In this document: positions 10,401 to 20,365 of the stretch, one piece after another
Layout: every line of letters starts with the position of its first letter
How positions within the stretch are numbered: position 1 is the stretch's first letter
DNA from: Herpomyces periplanetae
Taxonomy: Eukaryota > Ascomycota > Laboulbeniomycetes > Herpomycetales > Herpomycetaceae
DNA: 64,000 nt
NCBI GenBank assembly: GCA_009733715.1
Contig: WMKJ01000031.1
Location: 50,382-114,381 of the forward strand
Reading direction: 5' to 3'
Notes under the pieces: generated by a model
What the model was told of the DNA's origin: nothing
Seen by the model: only the letters and a program-made list of their open reading frames with translations
The model's database searches: none
Position numbers and translations under genes: made by a program

Positions 10401-12388
10401 CCGTGAAATAATACTCCGCGAGGTGGGGTAACGTGAAACCGTTGAAAAACTTCGGGGTAAAGTAAGGGAAGCATGACCATTTCTTTGAGTCGATTAATAT
10501 GCTCATCGAGTCCACCAACAGAGTCAAAAGAAACGCTCGCATCAACACCTAAGGGATCAGCATCAGCCAAAGCCTTTCTATCTTTAATCCTGCCAAGCTG
10601 AGAGTGAGACGATGGCCCACCAGCAGAAGCTTCACATCCAGGGTTAGTTGGAATAAGAGCACCAAGTCCAGTAGATGGTGCACCAACCGCGCCGGCTGTA
10701 ATTTTACTTGCATTGAAATCGTCATCACTACTATCAGAATCAACACCCGCAGCAGCTCCTCCTGTGGACCCATTACCGGTGATAAGCGAGTCACCTTGTC
10801 CACCAAAAGGTCCCGCAATTGGAAACAAGTTCCGATAACCACGACGGCTTTGAGCTGGGGGAGGGGCAGATTCCGTTTGGTCTTCCTCAAATATGTTGAG
10901 TAGCTCAGGGCGAAATACTCGATAATCCGGTCTCCTGTCACGGTTTCGTAAGCGGGGTCGAGAGTGAAAATTACCTGTTGACTGTCGACGTCGTCGGGAT
11001 CTATGTCTTTGGGAATTTAGCTCAGCTAATTCCTCAGCTTCTTCAGCCAATTCATCAGGGTCTAAGCCGCTATGAGGATCATCACTGTCGGAAGTTTTAT
11101 CTTGTCGTTGTGATCTGGCTGCGAGTCGTGAAGACCTTCTTCCATGAGTATTATGTTCTTCATTTCGCGTGTTTCTGCGAGATAAATGATTCAGCCTATT
11201 AGAACGAAAGTTTAGCTCGTCATCCTCTTCGTCATCAAGTGTAGGCTCGAAATCGCTACTTTCTTCACGCTTGTTCCGCTTCTTCCCGTTTGTCCACGTT
11301 GAGCGGCGACGGTTGACAATTGGTTCATCATCCTCAGTTTCAGCTCCGAAGCTATCTTTAGCTTCAGGGGGATCTTCCTCGGAGTTTTCTTTGCGTTCAT
11401 CCAAGCGTTCACACGCACCATTTGGGGTTTGTGGATTAACGTCATTGGATGAGGTTAATTCCGTCTCAATATCAGAATATTTGGTTTGAATTGTGATATT
11501 CGTCTTCGTCGTAACGTTTTTGTGATCTATAATTAAATCGTTTTGGGGATTAATAGACCTCGATGTAGTGGAAAATGTGTCGACAGTTTTATTAATGCTA
11601 AGATGATCTGGAGATGAAGCTTCAATGTTAATTATCATGGGTGCTTTTTTAGGGCCTTTACCACCCTTGAAACGATGATGAGCTGAGGAACCAGGACTTC
11701 GAGGAACTGGGCGGACAACTTCAAGATGGCGACCTGAATTTGAAAGGGCGAACATAGCTTCATCTGAATCGCGGGAAAGCCGTGTGCTCTTTCTAACTGA
11801 AGAATCCGGAGAAGGTAGCCGCTTTGCAGTATCACGAATCGATGTTGAAGATCGCATAGCTGAAGGAGGAAGGGATAGAGTTACAAGTAAGGATTTTTTA
11901 TCAGAAAGAGATACACTTCGCTGAGAATGCCGGGTTAATCGTGAAGGTGTAGTTGCACCAGAAAACTGAGTTGTTTGGGAATTTTGCTTTCGTCCACAAT
12001 TGCGATTCTTATTTCCTGATGGATGGGAACCCGCAGCATGGGAACATTCTTCTATATCGATATCACTATCAGTAGATTCATGGTAGGTAATCCGCTTGGC
12101 AGCGGCAGAACGGACACGGCGTAAGGTTCGTGGATTTATATCGACGTCGGAAGAGGTTGAGGAATCAGAGGTTAGTTTCTCAGGTTCATCATCATCATCA
12201 TCATCATCAATATTTGAATCACTAAGATTCAATCTCTGGCGCTTCTGGGGTTTCCAGGTACCATTTTTTGAATGTCGCCGGGAAGAATGATTTTCCAATT
12301 GCGGGGAAGACTCGTCATAATCAAGATCCTCGGTATCAGACTTGTTTGGATCAAACTCGTCAAGTGTACGTTTACTCCGAAATGACAT
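7466..12388 (-). CDS. YTA7: AAA-ATPase bromodomain chromatin factor, Yta7/ATAD2/Abo1 family
   Basis: A 1640-residue single-exon protein. The N-terminal ~600 residues are acidic and Ser/Arg-rich, as in family members. AAA1 is at about residues 620-860, with Walker A GPPGTGKT near 660, Walker B IIFFDEVDG near 722, and the sensor and arginine region GATNRPDNVDPALRRPGRFDR. AAA2 (about 950-1080) is degenerate: its P-loop reads GPRGMGQ, lacking the GKT, as known for Yta7/ATAD2. The bromodomain at about 1220-1320 includes the family signature YYNLDIVVIEKRL. The family forms hexamers on chromatin, binds histone H3/H4 and controls nucleosome density. After the bromodomain comes an unusually long (about 300 residues) Gly/Glu/Lys-rich tail whose DNA merges into the pyrimidine-rich plus-strand tract downstream. 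The start is an ATG, with the acidic DDDDDDDEPEKL run near residue 63 typical of the family. Confidence 0.95.
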   Translation of the reverse strand: MSFRSKRTLDEFDPNKSDTEDLDYDESSPQLENHSSRRHSKNGTWKPQKRQRLNLSDSNIDDDDDDDEPEKLTSDSSTSSDVDINPRTLRRVRSAAAKRITYHESTDSDIDIEECSHAAGSHPSGNKNRNCGRKQNSQTTQFSGATTPSRLTRHSQRSVSLSDKKSLLVTLSLPPSAMRSSTSIRDTAKRLPSPDSSVRKSTRLSRDSDEAMFALSNSGRHLEVVRPVPRSPGSSAHHRFKGGKGPKKAPMIINIEASSPDHLSINKTVDTFSTTSRSINPQNDLIIDHKNVTTKTNITIQTKYSDIETELTSSNDVNPQTPNGACERLDERKENSEEDPPEAKDSFGAETEDDEPIVNRRRSTWTNGKKRNKREESSDFEPTLDDEEDDELNFRSNRLNHLSRRNTRNEEHNTHGRRSSRLAARSQRQDKTSDSDDPHSGLDPDELAEEAEELAELNSQRHRSRRRRQSTGNFHSRPRLRNRDRRPDYRVFRPELLNIFEEDQTESAPPPAQSRRGYRNLFPIAGPFGGQGDSLITGNGSTGGAAAGVDSDSSDDDFNASKITAGAVGAPSTGLGALIPTNPGCEASAGGPSSHSQLGRIKDRKALADADPLGVDASVSFDSVGGLDEHINRLKEMVMLPLLYPEVFQRFHVTPPRGVLFHGPPGTGKTLLARALASSVSLGDRKITFYMRKGADALSKWAGEAERQLRLLFDDARKNQPSIIFFDEVDGLAPVRSSKQEQIHASIVATLLALMDGMDGRGQIIVIGATNRPDNVDPALRRPGRFDREFYFPLPNFEARRSIIDIYTKDWDPPLSADFKNQIAQLTKGYGGADLRALCTEAALNAVQGTYPQIYMSDAKLRIDPSNIRVQAKDFLISVKKIIPSSERSSSRAMPLSNEMLPLFRTALEEVTAIIHQIIPQSKKLTALEEAQYDDRDDEQGFEMEILMQTLEKARIFRPRLLIKGPRGMGQRFLGQAVMQRFETFHLQSFDLATLLEDSARSADAGVVQLFKEARSRKPSVLYISDVDVWCEAVSPSVMKTFTSLLNSLPPDEAILVLGTMEERNEDDDEVSSFVREVFRDNEDESCYIIRYPDSQSRREFFQDIESYIRMKPVDFPNLDNRKKRTLEKLEILNETKPIQGPSKTEIKAQKKHDRHILNLLKMQIQPVMDQIKAKYKKFRTPVIEDSTIRYLLNDLEARRNADGSRGGETNARNSDEGQFRPYELSQDKHGITCLLEKATGKRYYNLDIVVIEKRLCNGFYRRPKDFLADIKRLLKDALTSEDTERTLRAREMVSIVEVDLTMIESSSPALVAECEALHLREMQRRQNEKTAAEAKDRLTGDERSNICKGASHGSGQRCGEEEFDGKIVDLDGDINMTNREDELERVVDEIGEIGTRMEDGYEGSREKSSNGKFGDDSTHKKDISDFIRKEVFLSSRASTAGELEDKAGDRRIRKSRSMEESYEGEEIRREQEGRRRSSHGWDSRNSGVDLQRLARQSGEENVNKFGGTDGDSGGVKRGRSFVERIEAGEVKCKGIGGGGNGGKERDSSNCGKREMGEIRDKDERKNNHEENEDGRAQTMYKLSEDKLRDFSEKLVDMTQNWVVEKLLEIRAKLIREIWKRREEWNRDVVIECLTRSCLR

Positions 12389-13657
12389 TGAAGACTTATA
12401 CTTTAAGTTGTGTATAAGACGTTACGTCAAGTTAAGCAAAGGCTCAACTTAATGGTCCCATGAACCTTAAAGTTGGGAGTTGATTAGGTGTTGCGGGTGA
12501 TATGAAACAAATAGACAAGGGAATGTGGTAATAAAGTGAAACGGGGTTGTAGTATGAATATTTTGGAGTGGAGGAATATAGAAAATGAAGCTGAATGCTT
12601 TTAAAGAGTTAAGGAAAGGTAGAGAAATAGACGTAGCGGAGGAAGATTTTGGTAGGAAAGTAGAAAATAAGTTAGTATTGGAGAAGCAAAGTGCGAGGGA
12701 AATATGATAACAATGACTGGGGTAAAATTGAGGGATTGAGGGGAGCAAGGGGTGAAATGGAGGTATTAAGTGAGCTTCTAGAAGACGGGATGAAATAACT
12801 AATGGGAAGTTTGAAGAGAAAAATTAGAAAATAGAATAAGAGAAACGTTCAAGGGATTAATATCAAGGACGAGAGAAGAAATGTGATAATAATGCAGGAT
12901 TGAGGCAGAGAGCAGGAGATAGAAGGTAGAGGGAAAGGTGATTAAAGATGGTTAAACATTGTATAATAAGGAAGATAGGGAGAGGTAGAGATATAGTTGT
13001 AGAGATGAGGTAGGGGAAAGAGTAAGGAAAGGGTAAGGTTGAGGGGTGGAATAAACACGTGTGGGGATGAGGGAGGTATGAGAAGATGATATGGTTTGGG
13101 TGATGGAGGGGAGGAGGGGTGAAGAGAATAGGTGAGTTGATTGAAAAGTAGGAAAGGATATGAAAAAAGGGAAGTAAATGAGGATGGAAGAAAAAGAAGG
13201 GAGAATTAGTGAAGAATTGGAAGAAGGGATGAATAAAATTTGGGATAATAGATGGAGAAATTAAGAGTAATTAAAGGAAAGATGAGAAGGATATTCAAAG
13301 AGATAAGGGAACTTGGATAAATGATGGAGAGGGAGAATTTAGATGATGAGTATAAGAAAAAAGGGAAGAAAATAGGAAGAATAGCACGAAGGGAAGGAGA
13401 AAAAACGCGCAGAAGATAGGTAAAGGGAAAAGATGAATGCAAGAAGGGTATTTAACAGATAGAATAGAAGATAAAGGAAGTCGAACAGGATCGGCAAGAG
13501 CAAGGAAATTGGCAAAAAAATTCTAGATGAACCAACGAGTTTCGTGAGAGAAGAATAGCATCACCATTACTATTATCGTGGTCCTGAACACCCAATAACG
13601 AGAAAATTTCGCAACATTTTCTCGTCATCAAAGTCGCTCCTTAAGAACAAGCCCTGG
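12389..13657. other. Intergenic, purine-rich on plus strand
   Basis: The region upstream of the Yta7 gene. From about 12480 to 13450 the plus strand is nearly all A/G, meaning the Yta7 sense strand is pyrimidine-rich. No credible coding region. The far end (13658-13725) may hold a short terminal exon of the next gene. Confidence 0.6.
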
Positions 13658-13844
13658 TCACATGCATCGCTTAAGTAAGCGGTGAGGTGGAAGACGGGGG
13701 CGCGGCGAGGAGAGGAGGCGGAGAGCTGGGAATGGTGATGATGGTTAGTGAAAAACAGTATTAAAAAGTGTGTAGGCGTGATCAAGAGGAGGGCGCGACA
13801 AGATGGGGGTTAGCACGCGCAGAAGAATCGTTTTGGACTGGACT

Positions 13845-14768
13845 TTATAACTTACCTGCACCTCCATCCATCATCTTGCCTCGAGGGTCAATATACACAT
13901 ATTCGTTACCAATATAAAGTCGTGGTATATTGCTTGGTTGAGTTAAAAATCGATACTCACGCAAAACTCCGGGCGAGTTTAACCATTTGAAAAAGTTTTG
14001 TGAAGTAGGAGGAATTTTCGGGGAATTATTATGTGTTAATAATTTGTTGATGGAAAATAATAAACTTTTATCAGTCGTTATACCATTTGATGAAGAATTA
14101 AATAAATTTGACACGCGAATTTTGTGCGGCTCAACGAGAAAGGTCTTGGCAGGGAGCAGGGGAAACCATTTTCGAGTAATTATGTTAATCCGTCCAGTTT
14201 GAGTATTGTTGCCGATAAGCGTTATTTTCCGCACTAACTTTCTCGGTACGGATGTAATATTCCATACTGAAAAAAGACCAACGCTAAAGGTAGCTAAGCA
14301 AGCAAGCTTTAAGAAATCCGATGCTTCTGGTAAAAGTGATATGTTAAGGGTAAATGTAATCGATACAGCCAAAATAATAGCTACACCTGTATACATTGTG
14401 AAGTATAGCATTCCGTGAGGCGGTGCTAAGTATAATATACGATTCTTGAAACATTCATTCAGAACTTTGGAAAATTCAGGCTCGTGTTTCTGCGGTGGGG
14501 GAATACATGGTCGTGCGGATGAATTTGAACTAAAAGTGTAAGCTTTAACCAGGTGTATAGCCCCCCTTCCTTTCAATGAAATGAAAGGTTTAAAGAGTAC
14601 AGTAAACGAATTAACAACCTGATTATACGACGTGGAGAATTGAAAGTATTGTGTAAGCTTATTTTCACGTTGATATAAAATCTGATGGGATAACGCGAAA
14701 TTCGAGTGAACCACAGTGAAGAGCGTCCGAGAAACGACAGCTCGCTTACCACAAGATAATATTAGCAT
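13845..14768 (-). CDS. Hypothetical two-TM protein, probably mitochondrial
   Basis: A 307-residue protein if read without splicing. The frame extends upstream to a TTG, but the first ATG is at 14766-14768, giving a basic, Ser/Arg-containing N-terminus (MLILSCGKRAVVSRTLF) like a mitochondrial presequence. Two hydrophobic segments follow: YFTMYTGVAIILAVSITFTL and FLKLACLATFSVGLFSVW. Then comes a basic, strand-rich domain (VPRKLVRKITLIG, TRKWFPLLPAKTFLVEP). The layout resembles the small TMEM70/TMEM186/TMEM223 type of inner-membrane assembly proteins, but I cannot assign it. A strong donor (GTAAGT at 13855-13850), an ACTAAC branch and a CAG acceptor at 13726-13728 suggest an alternative end: splicing 13726-13855 would replace the last 3 residues with about 22 residues ending at 13658 (326 aa). 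Confidence 0.6.
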   Translation of the reverse strand: MLILSCGKRAVVSRTLFTVVHSNFALSHQILYQRENKLTQYFQFSTSYNQVVNSFTVLFKPFISLKGRGAIHLVKAYTFSSNSSARPCIPPPQKHEPEFSKVLNECFKNRILYLAPPHGMLYFTMYTGVAIILAVSITFTLNISLLPEASDFLKLACLATFSVGLFSVWNITSVPRKLVRKITLIGNNTQTGRINIITRKWFPLLPAKTFLVEPHKIRVSNLFNSSSNGITTDKSLLFSINKLLTHNNSPKIPPTSQNFFKWLNSPGVLREYRFLTQPSNIPRLYIGNEYVYIDPRGKMMDGGAGKL

Positions 14769-15420
14769 GACGGATGCAAAGCCAACTCGAATAAACAGCA
14801 AAAACCAAAATCCTCGTGTACACCATGCAATAAATTTTCACCTGGAACCAACCAAACCTTTCTGCAGCTTAAAACTTGACAATTCCAATTCCGTTTAGAA
14901 TTTTCATCGTCTCGGTGATTAGTTAATCCGATCGCAGTAAACGGGCCCAGGTTCAGAATTGGAGGAAGCGTGGCGTGGGTAAGAGGGTGACAATGAATGG
15001 GCAGATGAAGGGATAGCTATTTCAGAGACTGTCCACTACACTTTTTACTGAGTAAACAATTAGTGTGAAAATTAGATATATTTAGTTACAATCCCACTCA
15101 GTCAGAGTTACTGGTCGTTCTACTATTTATTATTCCCTCAATTTCCCCCCACATTTGGCTCCTCCAACCTTTCACCTCTCCTAAATAATCCGTCATCACC
15201 GCCGTGACACGACCCTCGCGTCCCAACACCGCGTCGCCGGAAAAAATAATCTCCGCTCGGTATCTCTCACCCAAATTACTCTTTGCTGCACGTGATCCTT
15301 CCTCGTTTATTTCTGCCGATTTTTTCCTTCCGTCTTGCCTCGCGCACTTTTTCCTTCTATTTTCTCTTACGTTCATCTATTATCGTCTTCACCATCATAA
15401 TTTTCCCTTTAATCTTTATA
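14769..15420. promoter_or_regulatory. Divergent promoter region between two putative mitochondrial genes
   Basis: 652 bp between the two-TM protein gene (-) and the E3-binding-domain gene (+). The half nearest the plus-strand gene (about 15120-15420) is pyrimidine-rich on its sense strand. No lipoyl-domain coding sequence is visible here. No specific operator was recognised. Confidence 0.5.
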
Positions 15421-16314
15421 ATGCCTTCTTTGCTTTGTTCATCACGTTTTCTTCCTTCGTTAATTTCTCGCTATTCAACTTCTTCCTCCATATCCCATTT
15501 ACCTCTTCTCCCTTCCGTTCAACATTTACTTGCTTTGCATAAAGTTTCACCCTCAGATCTCCCTAAAATTTCTCCCACTGGTCCACTTAATAGAGTCCTA
15601 AAATCCGACGTTTTAGCCTACCTTTCTATCATTCCCTCTGATTATCCCACTCAAGAAAAATCTCGCATCGAAAAGCTTCAACGTATAAATTTAACAAATA
15701 TTAAGCACGCGAAACCTACTTCAAGCAACCCTCCTTCCAAAAACTCACAACCTGTCAAACTTAAGAAGCAAATTCATCGAATCTCTCTTTCTCTCTCCCA
15801 CCTAATCAATTGCCAATTGAAAGTTTTTGATGTTTTTCACGTGAAAATCCCTCTCTCCACGTTAATTAACCGTGCCGTCCTCAAGGCAAATAAATTGTCC
15901 TCCCAAGAACGTTACTCTATTCCACCCAATCAATTTGCCGATCTTTTTGACTTTATTCTTTCTTCACAATCTCACAGCAACCGGTTCCATAGCTCTCCCT
16001 TTAATCCCTCATTCTCTTTACCATCGTCTATACCAAAAACCAATACTCTGTCTCCTAGCGATATTTATGACTACTTAATTACTCCTTCTACCTCTACTCC
16101 TCCGATTATCCATAATTGTCATGCCGCATTCCTTGAAGCCATTGAGTCCTTTTCCAAAATCGATTCTGTTTCTTTTAATTCTTCCCATTCTACTTCAGTA
16201 GTGGAAGTTACTCTGACCACACCCCCCTCTGAATCCCCTATCGCGTTAGAATTCCTCAACCATCTAAAGTCTGTCGTCGAGACTGATGCAAGCTCACTCG
16301 TATTCAACGTCTAA
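15421..16314 (+). CDS. E3-binding-domain protein, Pdx1/E3BP-like, lacking a lipoyl domain
   Basis: 297 residues from the ATG at 15421; the frame opens earlier at a TTG (15283), but the ATG gives a classic mitochondrial presequence (MPSLLCSSRFLPSLISRYST). Residues 31-69 match a peripheral subunit-binding domain (PSVQHLLALHKVSPSDLP...TGP...LKSDVLAYL). This is the fold that docks dihydrolipoamide dehydrogenase (E3) to the pyruvate dehydrogenase core, as in fungal protein X. The rest is Ser/Pro-rich, with C-terminal strand and helix segments (SVVEVTLTTPPSESPIALEFLNHLKSVV) and no catalytic HxxxD motif, consistent with E3BP rather than E2. Fungal Pdx1 proteins normally have an N-terminal lipoyl domain (DKA motif) before this domain. 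None is present here or in the 650 bp upstream. Confidence 0.75.
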   Translation: MPSLLCSSRFLPSLISRYSTSSSISHLPLLPSVQHLLALHKVSPSDLPKISPTGPLNRVLKSDVLAYLSIIPSDYPTQEKSRIEKLQRINLTNIKHAKPTSSNPPSKNSQPVKLKKQIHRISLSLSHLINCQLKVFDVFHVKIPLSTLINRAVLKANKLSSQERYSIPPNQFADLFDFILSSQSHSNRFHSSPFNPSFSLPSSIPKTNTLSPSDIYDYLITPSTSTPPIIHNCHAAFLEAIESFSKIDSVSFNSSHSTSVVEVTLTTPPSESPIALEFLNHLKSVVETDASSLVFNV

Positions 16315-16674
16315 CAGCTTTAGTCCTTTCAATCATATCGTTGAAGTTGGCTACCGAATCGATCTTGCACTATTCGTATTTCACTCCTGTCTTTTCACCT
16401 TTCAGTCTATTTAGTTGACAACCTTATCTCTCGTTTAAATTCTCGTGAATTTAATAATCGAAACTACATTTCTTCTCATAATTTAGACATACAGTATTAC
16501 GGACGTTACAATGGCGAGAAAGCGGTCTCACTATCCCTGCTATCTTCAAAGGTGATACTCACCTACTACGTCTCGCTCGAGACAACAGCCAGTTTAGCAC
16601 TATAATGCATACTGATCAATCCCATACCTCACTCTGGCAAGCGGGGATTCATACAGCTTACTCATTTTTTCCCC
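16315..16674. other. Convergent 3' intergenic region
   Basis: 360 bp between the convergent E3BP-like and PDI genes. AT-rich, with no gene or repeat seen; it presumably holds both 3' UTRs. Confidence 0.5.
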
Positions 16675-17872
16675 TTACAATTCATCGTGCAAAAATCTAC
16701 GTAAAATATTTGACCTGCACGTCAAGTCGTCCGCTTTGATAGGCGTTAGACTACCCTTTTTCAAAATACGCTGTAGCCGGTCAAGTTCCTTCCGTATATA
16801 ACCGGAATCTCCTCGACTGCGTTCGACCACCTTGACATAATAGCCCGCATACCGGTGATCGTGTTGCTCAACCGCATTACGTAGCTGGATGATATCGTCA
16901 TCAGCTGTGGACGAGACTGCACGACGCGCAACACCAATTAATTCAGAAATAACTCCTGCGTCTGACCCTAGACCCCCTCCGACCATTCGATGGGATCCAG
17001 CTTGGCCGTTCACGTACTTCATGAGTTCAGATTGTTCACGGCCACCTTCATAGTGTATAGGATCTTTGGAATTGGGTCGAAAAAAATGTAGTGTTGGATA
17101 AGATTTAATATTGTGAGCCTTTGCTACGCTTCGGGAATTCTCTGCTTCAGCATCTACCTTAGCTATCACAATCGAGTCTTCCAGTTCAAAGTCATTTGCC
17201 ATCTGTTCCCAAACGGGTGCTAAACGTTGACAGTCTGTACACATAATTCGCTTTGTTAGTAAAACACGAGTAGGTAAAATCTAATTTTCACCATATACAA
17301 CGGATGTACTTACGGCCACACCAAGGAGCGGTAAAGGCGACAAATACGTTTTTACCACTGCCAACGATAGAGTTAAAGTTGTCATCATTCAACATGACAA
17401 CTTTGGACGGTGGTTTCATGGGTGTACGGGCCGTTACACCAGTTTTTTGCGTAATGTAAAGGATTAAACTATCCAAATCTCGCCCTGACCGATAATCTTC
17501 GGGATCAGTAGATTTATCAGCGGGGAACCATTTCAAAGTTGGGAATCCACCGATATTAAACCGTTTAGCAAGTGCTTTGTGCTCATCAGCATTCACTTTG
17601 CCTATAATAACTTTATCGGCACGATGAGAAAAGCTTTTGGCTAAATCTTCGTAAACTGGTGCTAACTTTTTACAATGCCCACACCATGGAGCATAGAACT
17701 CAACCAAAGCTGGTTTATCGGATTTAAGGACGATTTTATCGAAATTTTCAGGTGTTAATTCGACAACGGCAGAACTGTCTGGATGATTGGCATCTTTTTT
17801 CGCGCAAACTGCGGAACTAGATAATAAAAACCAAACCAGAGAGACCAAAACGGTCGAATAATCGAGCAACAT
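16675..17872 (-). CDS. ER protein disulfide-isomerase with two thioredoxin domains and HDEL (TigA/ERp38 type)
   Basis: Two exons, 17872-17314 and 17234-16675 (372 aa), with intron 17235-17313 (GTAAGT, ACTAAC, CAG). Signal peptide is about residues 1-24. Thioredoxin domain a (about 35-140) has CGHC at 64-67 in EFYAPWCGHCKKLAP. Domain a' (about 150-260) has CGHC at 185-188. The intron falls inside the His codon of this second site, so neither exon alone shows it. The C-terminal ~90 residues form the all-helical ERp29-type D domain, and the chain ends in HDEL, the ER retrieval signal. It catalyses disulfide formation and isomerisation of secretory proteins in the ER lumen. Domain order a-a'-D matches fungal TigA/ERp38 and plant/Dictyostelium PDI-D. 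It is divergent from a secreted phosphodiesterase gene. Confidence 0.95.
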
Positions 17873-20365
17873 GGGTAATAAATAGTAAAGGTAGACCAGG
17901 GATACACATGCAGGCTTGAAGCGAGTGTCGATTGACTAAAGCAGATCTGGAAAAGGTAACCCGATTAATGATAAATAGTAACTGAATTAACCATAAATTC
18001 TCACGTCAAAATGTTTAAATATACAAACATACATTCCACTAAGCGGCAAATGACAGACGAACCACTTTGAGTCCGTTAAATATATTAAATGTGTTCACGA
18101 CAAACGTTTAATTAGAATGAAAATTACTCTGGAGCAACGACTTAAGCACGATGGCTCACTTTTCAATACATCAAACTGGATTTTAAATCGGTAGACGCGT
18201 CAACTCGAAACCCATCACTCGCACCGCGCCGAGCTGGGGAAAGATGTCGTAGCATGTCACGTGCGCCCTTCTTTCGCCGTGGCCTGACTAATCAAATGGT
18301 TCTGGACAATTGATTTTCCGCGGGGACTATGTCAGCTGGTCTCGGGACTTTACGGGCCGACTGTTGCAGATGATGTCTGTAGACAGGTTAATATTTGGCA
18401 TTGTCGCAGCTTTTGATACTATTCATGGTCCAGACTATCTCCTGATGTCATTTTATCATACGAAAGAATGGAAATTTACGTAGTGCTTTGTTTAGCTTTA
18501 TTTGTAATTAGAGTATGCAGTGTTAATGCACATTTCTTGTGATTTTTACCATTATCATTTACCCTGGTAGTTTGACTTTCTCTCCATACATGGGTACACG
18601 TATACACACAAACTAATAATAATAATTATTATAACTGCCATACGCAATTGTTTAAAGAATACCAATACACCCATACTGTGTTACACTATGGGCAAATTTC
18701 TTAACATGCCAGCGTGAATCACAACTTTGAACTCGGTAAGAAAGACGACCCTTATCGAACAATCGTATTATGTAATATACTCACGTGCTTGATGTTTCCA
18801 CTTTCACTCAAATCTTTAGCCCTTGAGACTATGACTAATATTTCCTGATAACCTTACCCCAAATCCAGTTTTATCATTCAACAGCCGGGTCCCCTCCACT
18901 CTTCAATGTCTATCCAAACAATCCCAAAACCCCCAATGGGAAAATTGTTTATCCCTCGCTACCTTCCTCCATAGCTTCATTCCACTTACTAATCTTTTAC
19001 TTATCCATTTCACACTAATGGCCGTCTCATCCGGCTCTCCAATTCTTCTGCCAACTGAGCATCACGTGTCATCTAACCCGGATTAAAATAGGCCCGTTTT
19101 ATTAGGCACTATTTAAGCGAGCTCGTCAATTCCAATTGCGAAATAGTCTTTCTTTCGCTTTCCAATTTTCTGTCTTGTGCAATTTTCTCCTTTTTGCTTT
19201 CAAGTCTCGTTTACATATTTCTTTAACTCTCGGCTCCAAAATTTTGTTTTAAAAACGTCGTCTTCTGTTTTGTTTGAGTCCTTTTTCAATTTGGAGTTGG
19301 CTGACCATACTTGAACACCAAACTTGACTGTTTATATCCACTACTACTCCTGCTCAAACGGCCTACCCTTTTTAACATCCTGCTATCACTACTATTCTGC
19401 CAGTGACCCCTTGCTCGTTACTTGGTATACATTAGTATACCTCCTTTTCTGAACAAGGGCATTTATCAGATTAGCAGATTGTACTGTTTTACGCTACTAA
19501 CTCGAACTTAGCTTTTCCCACCTCTCTTCAGTTCGACTTCTTATCACTTGCAATTGTCACCATTCCTTTATTTAACATTCGTGTACATTACCGCGTGCGC
19601 ACACTAATTAAACTGTATTATTATTATTCAAGTTTCCCCTGCATATCGCTGTTTGATTACTCTACAATGTCGCCAAACTTATGTTGCCATGCCGTAACAT
19701 TTCGTGAACATGATTCAGTCACAGTCCCACGTCATCCCCCATTATTGCATAGGACTTCACTGAACGGGTTTGTTTAACTAATTCTGAAGGCACTATCTCC
19801 AGTAATATTCTGGCCCTTAACAATCCTTCGATTTCAAAAATTTCTTCAGTTCAACCCTTATATTTAGAATGATCTTCATTCTAGACGTTAACTCGAAACG
19901 TCGGAAGAGTCATCGCAACATTGCGGTTTCACATGGCCTACATGGCAGCTAAATTCAATTTTCGCATCTACTGTCACGCTAAATATTTTGGTATATAAGT
20001 ATCGATGTTCCTCACCCCGACTGTCTACTCTGCTCAGTATGCTGCTACCGGCTGCAAATGTTTACGCTTGACTCTAGTGGGTCGCAGTGTCTTCGTTGAT
20101 AGAATATATCAAGAAAGAATTTTTACTATATCGTTTACATTAACCAAGCGTCTTAAAATCTCCTTACAATTTGTTCACTTCTTTTAAATAAAGTCTTGTT
20201 TGTGCTTCCGATATCACTTTTACTGGATAAATTTTACTCTTCAATGATAAACCCGTGTTTTTATATTGAATAACTATTGGCAGTTTTTACTTATTCCTTA
20301 ATATTTTCAGACGTATTAACCTTTAGTGCCTAACAAGTGCTAGACTTATCAAGAATCTTGTGAAG
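17873..20365. promoter_or_regulatory. Divergent intergenic region, PDI / PLC-like
   Basis: 2.5 kb with no credible gene. The PDI-proximal part (about 18180-18380) is GC-richer and contains CACGTG at 18258-18263, about 390 bp upstream of the PDI ATG. From about 18860 to 19600 the plus strand is pyrimidine-rich, on the sense strand of the downstream PLC-like gene, with another CACGTG near 19061. No canonical UPR element could be assigned with confidence. Confidence 0.45.

Noticed and set aside
13845-14801. 318-codon frame starting at a TTG
   Set aside because: Eukaryotic start should be the in-frame ATG at 14766-14768; the same reasoning moved starts of the frames at 15283, 20360, 23561, 49551, 52256 and 63232.
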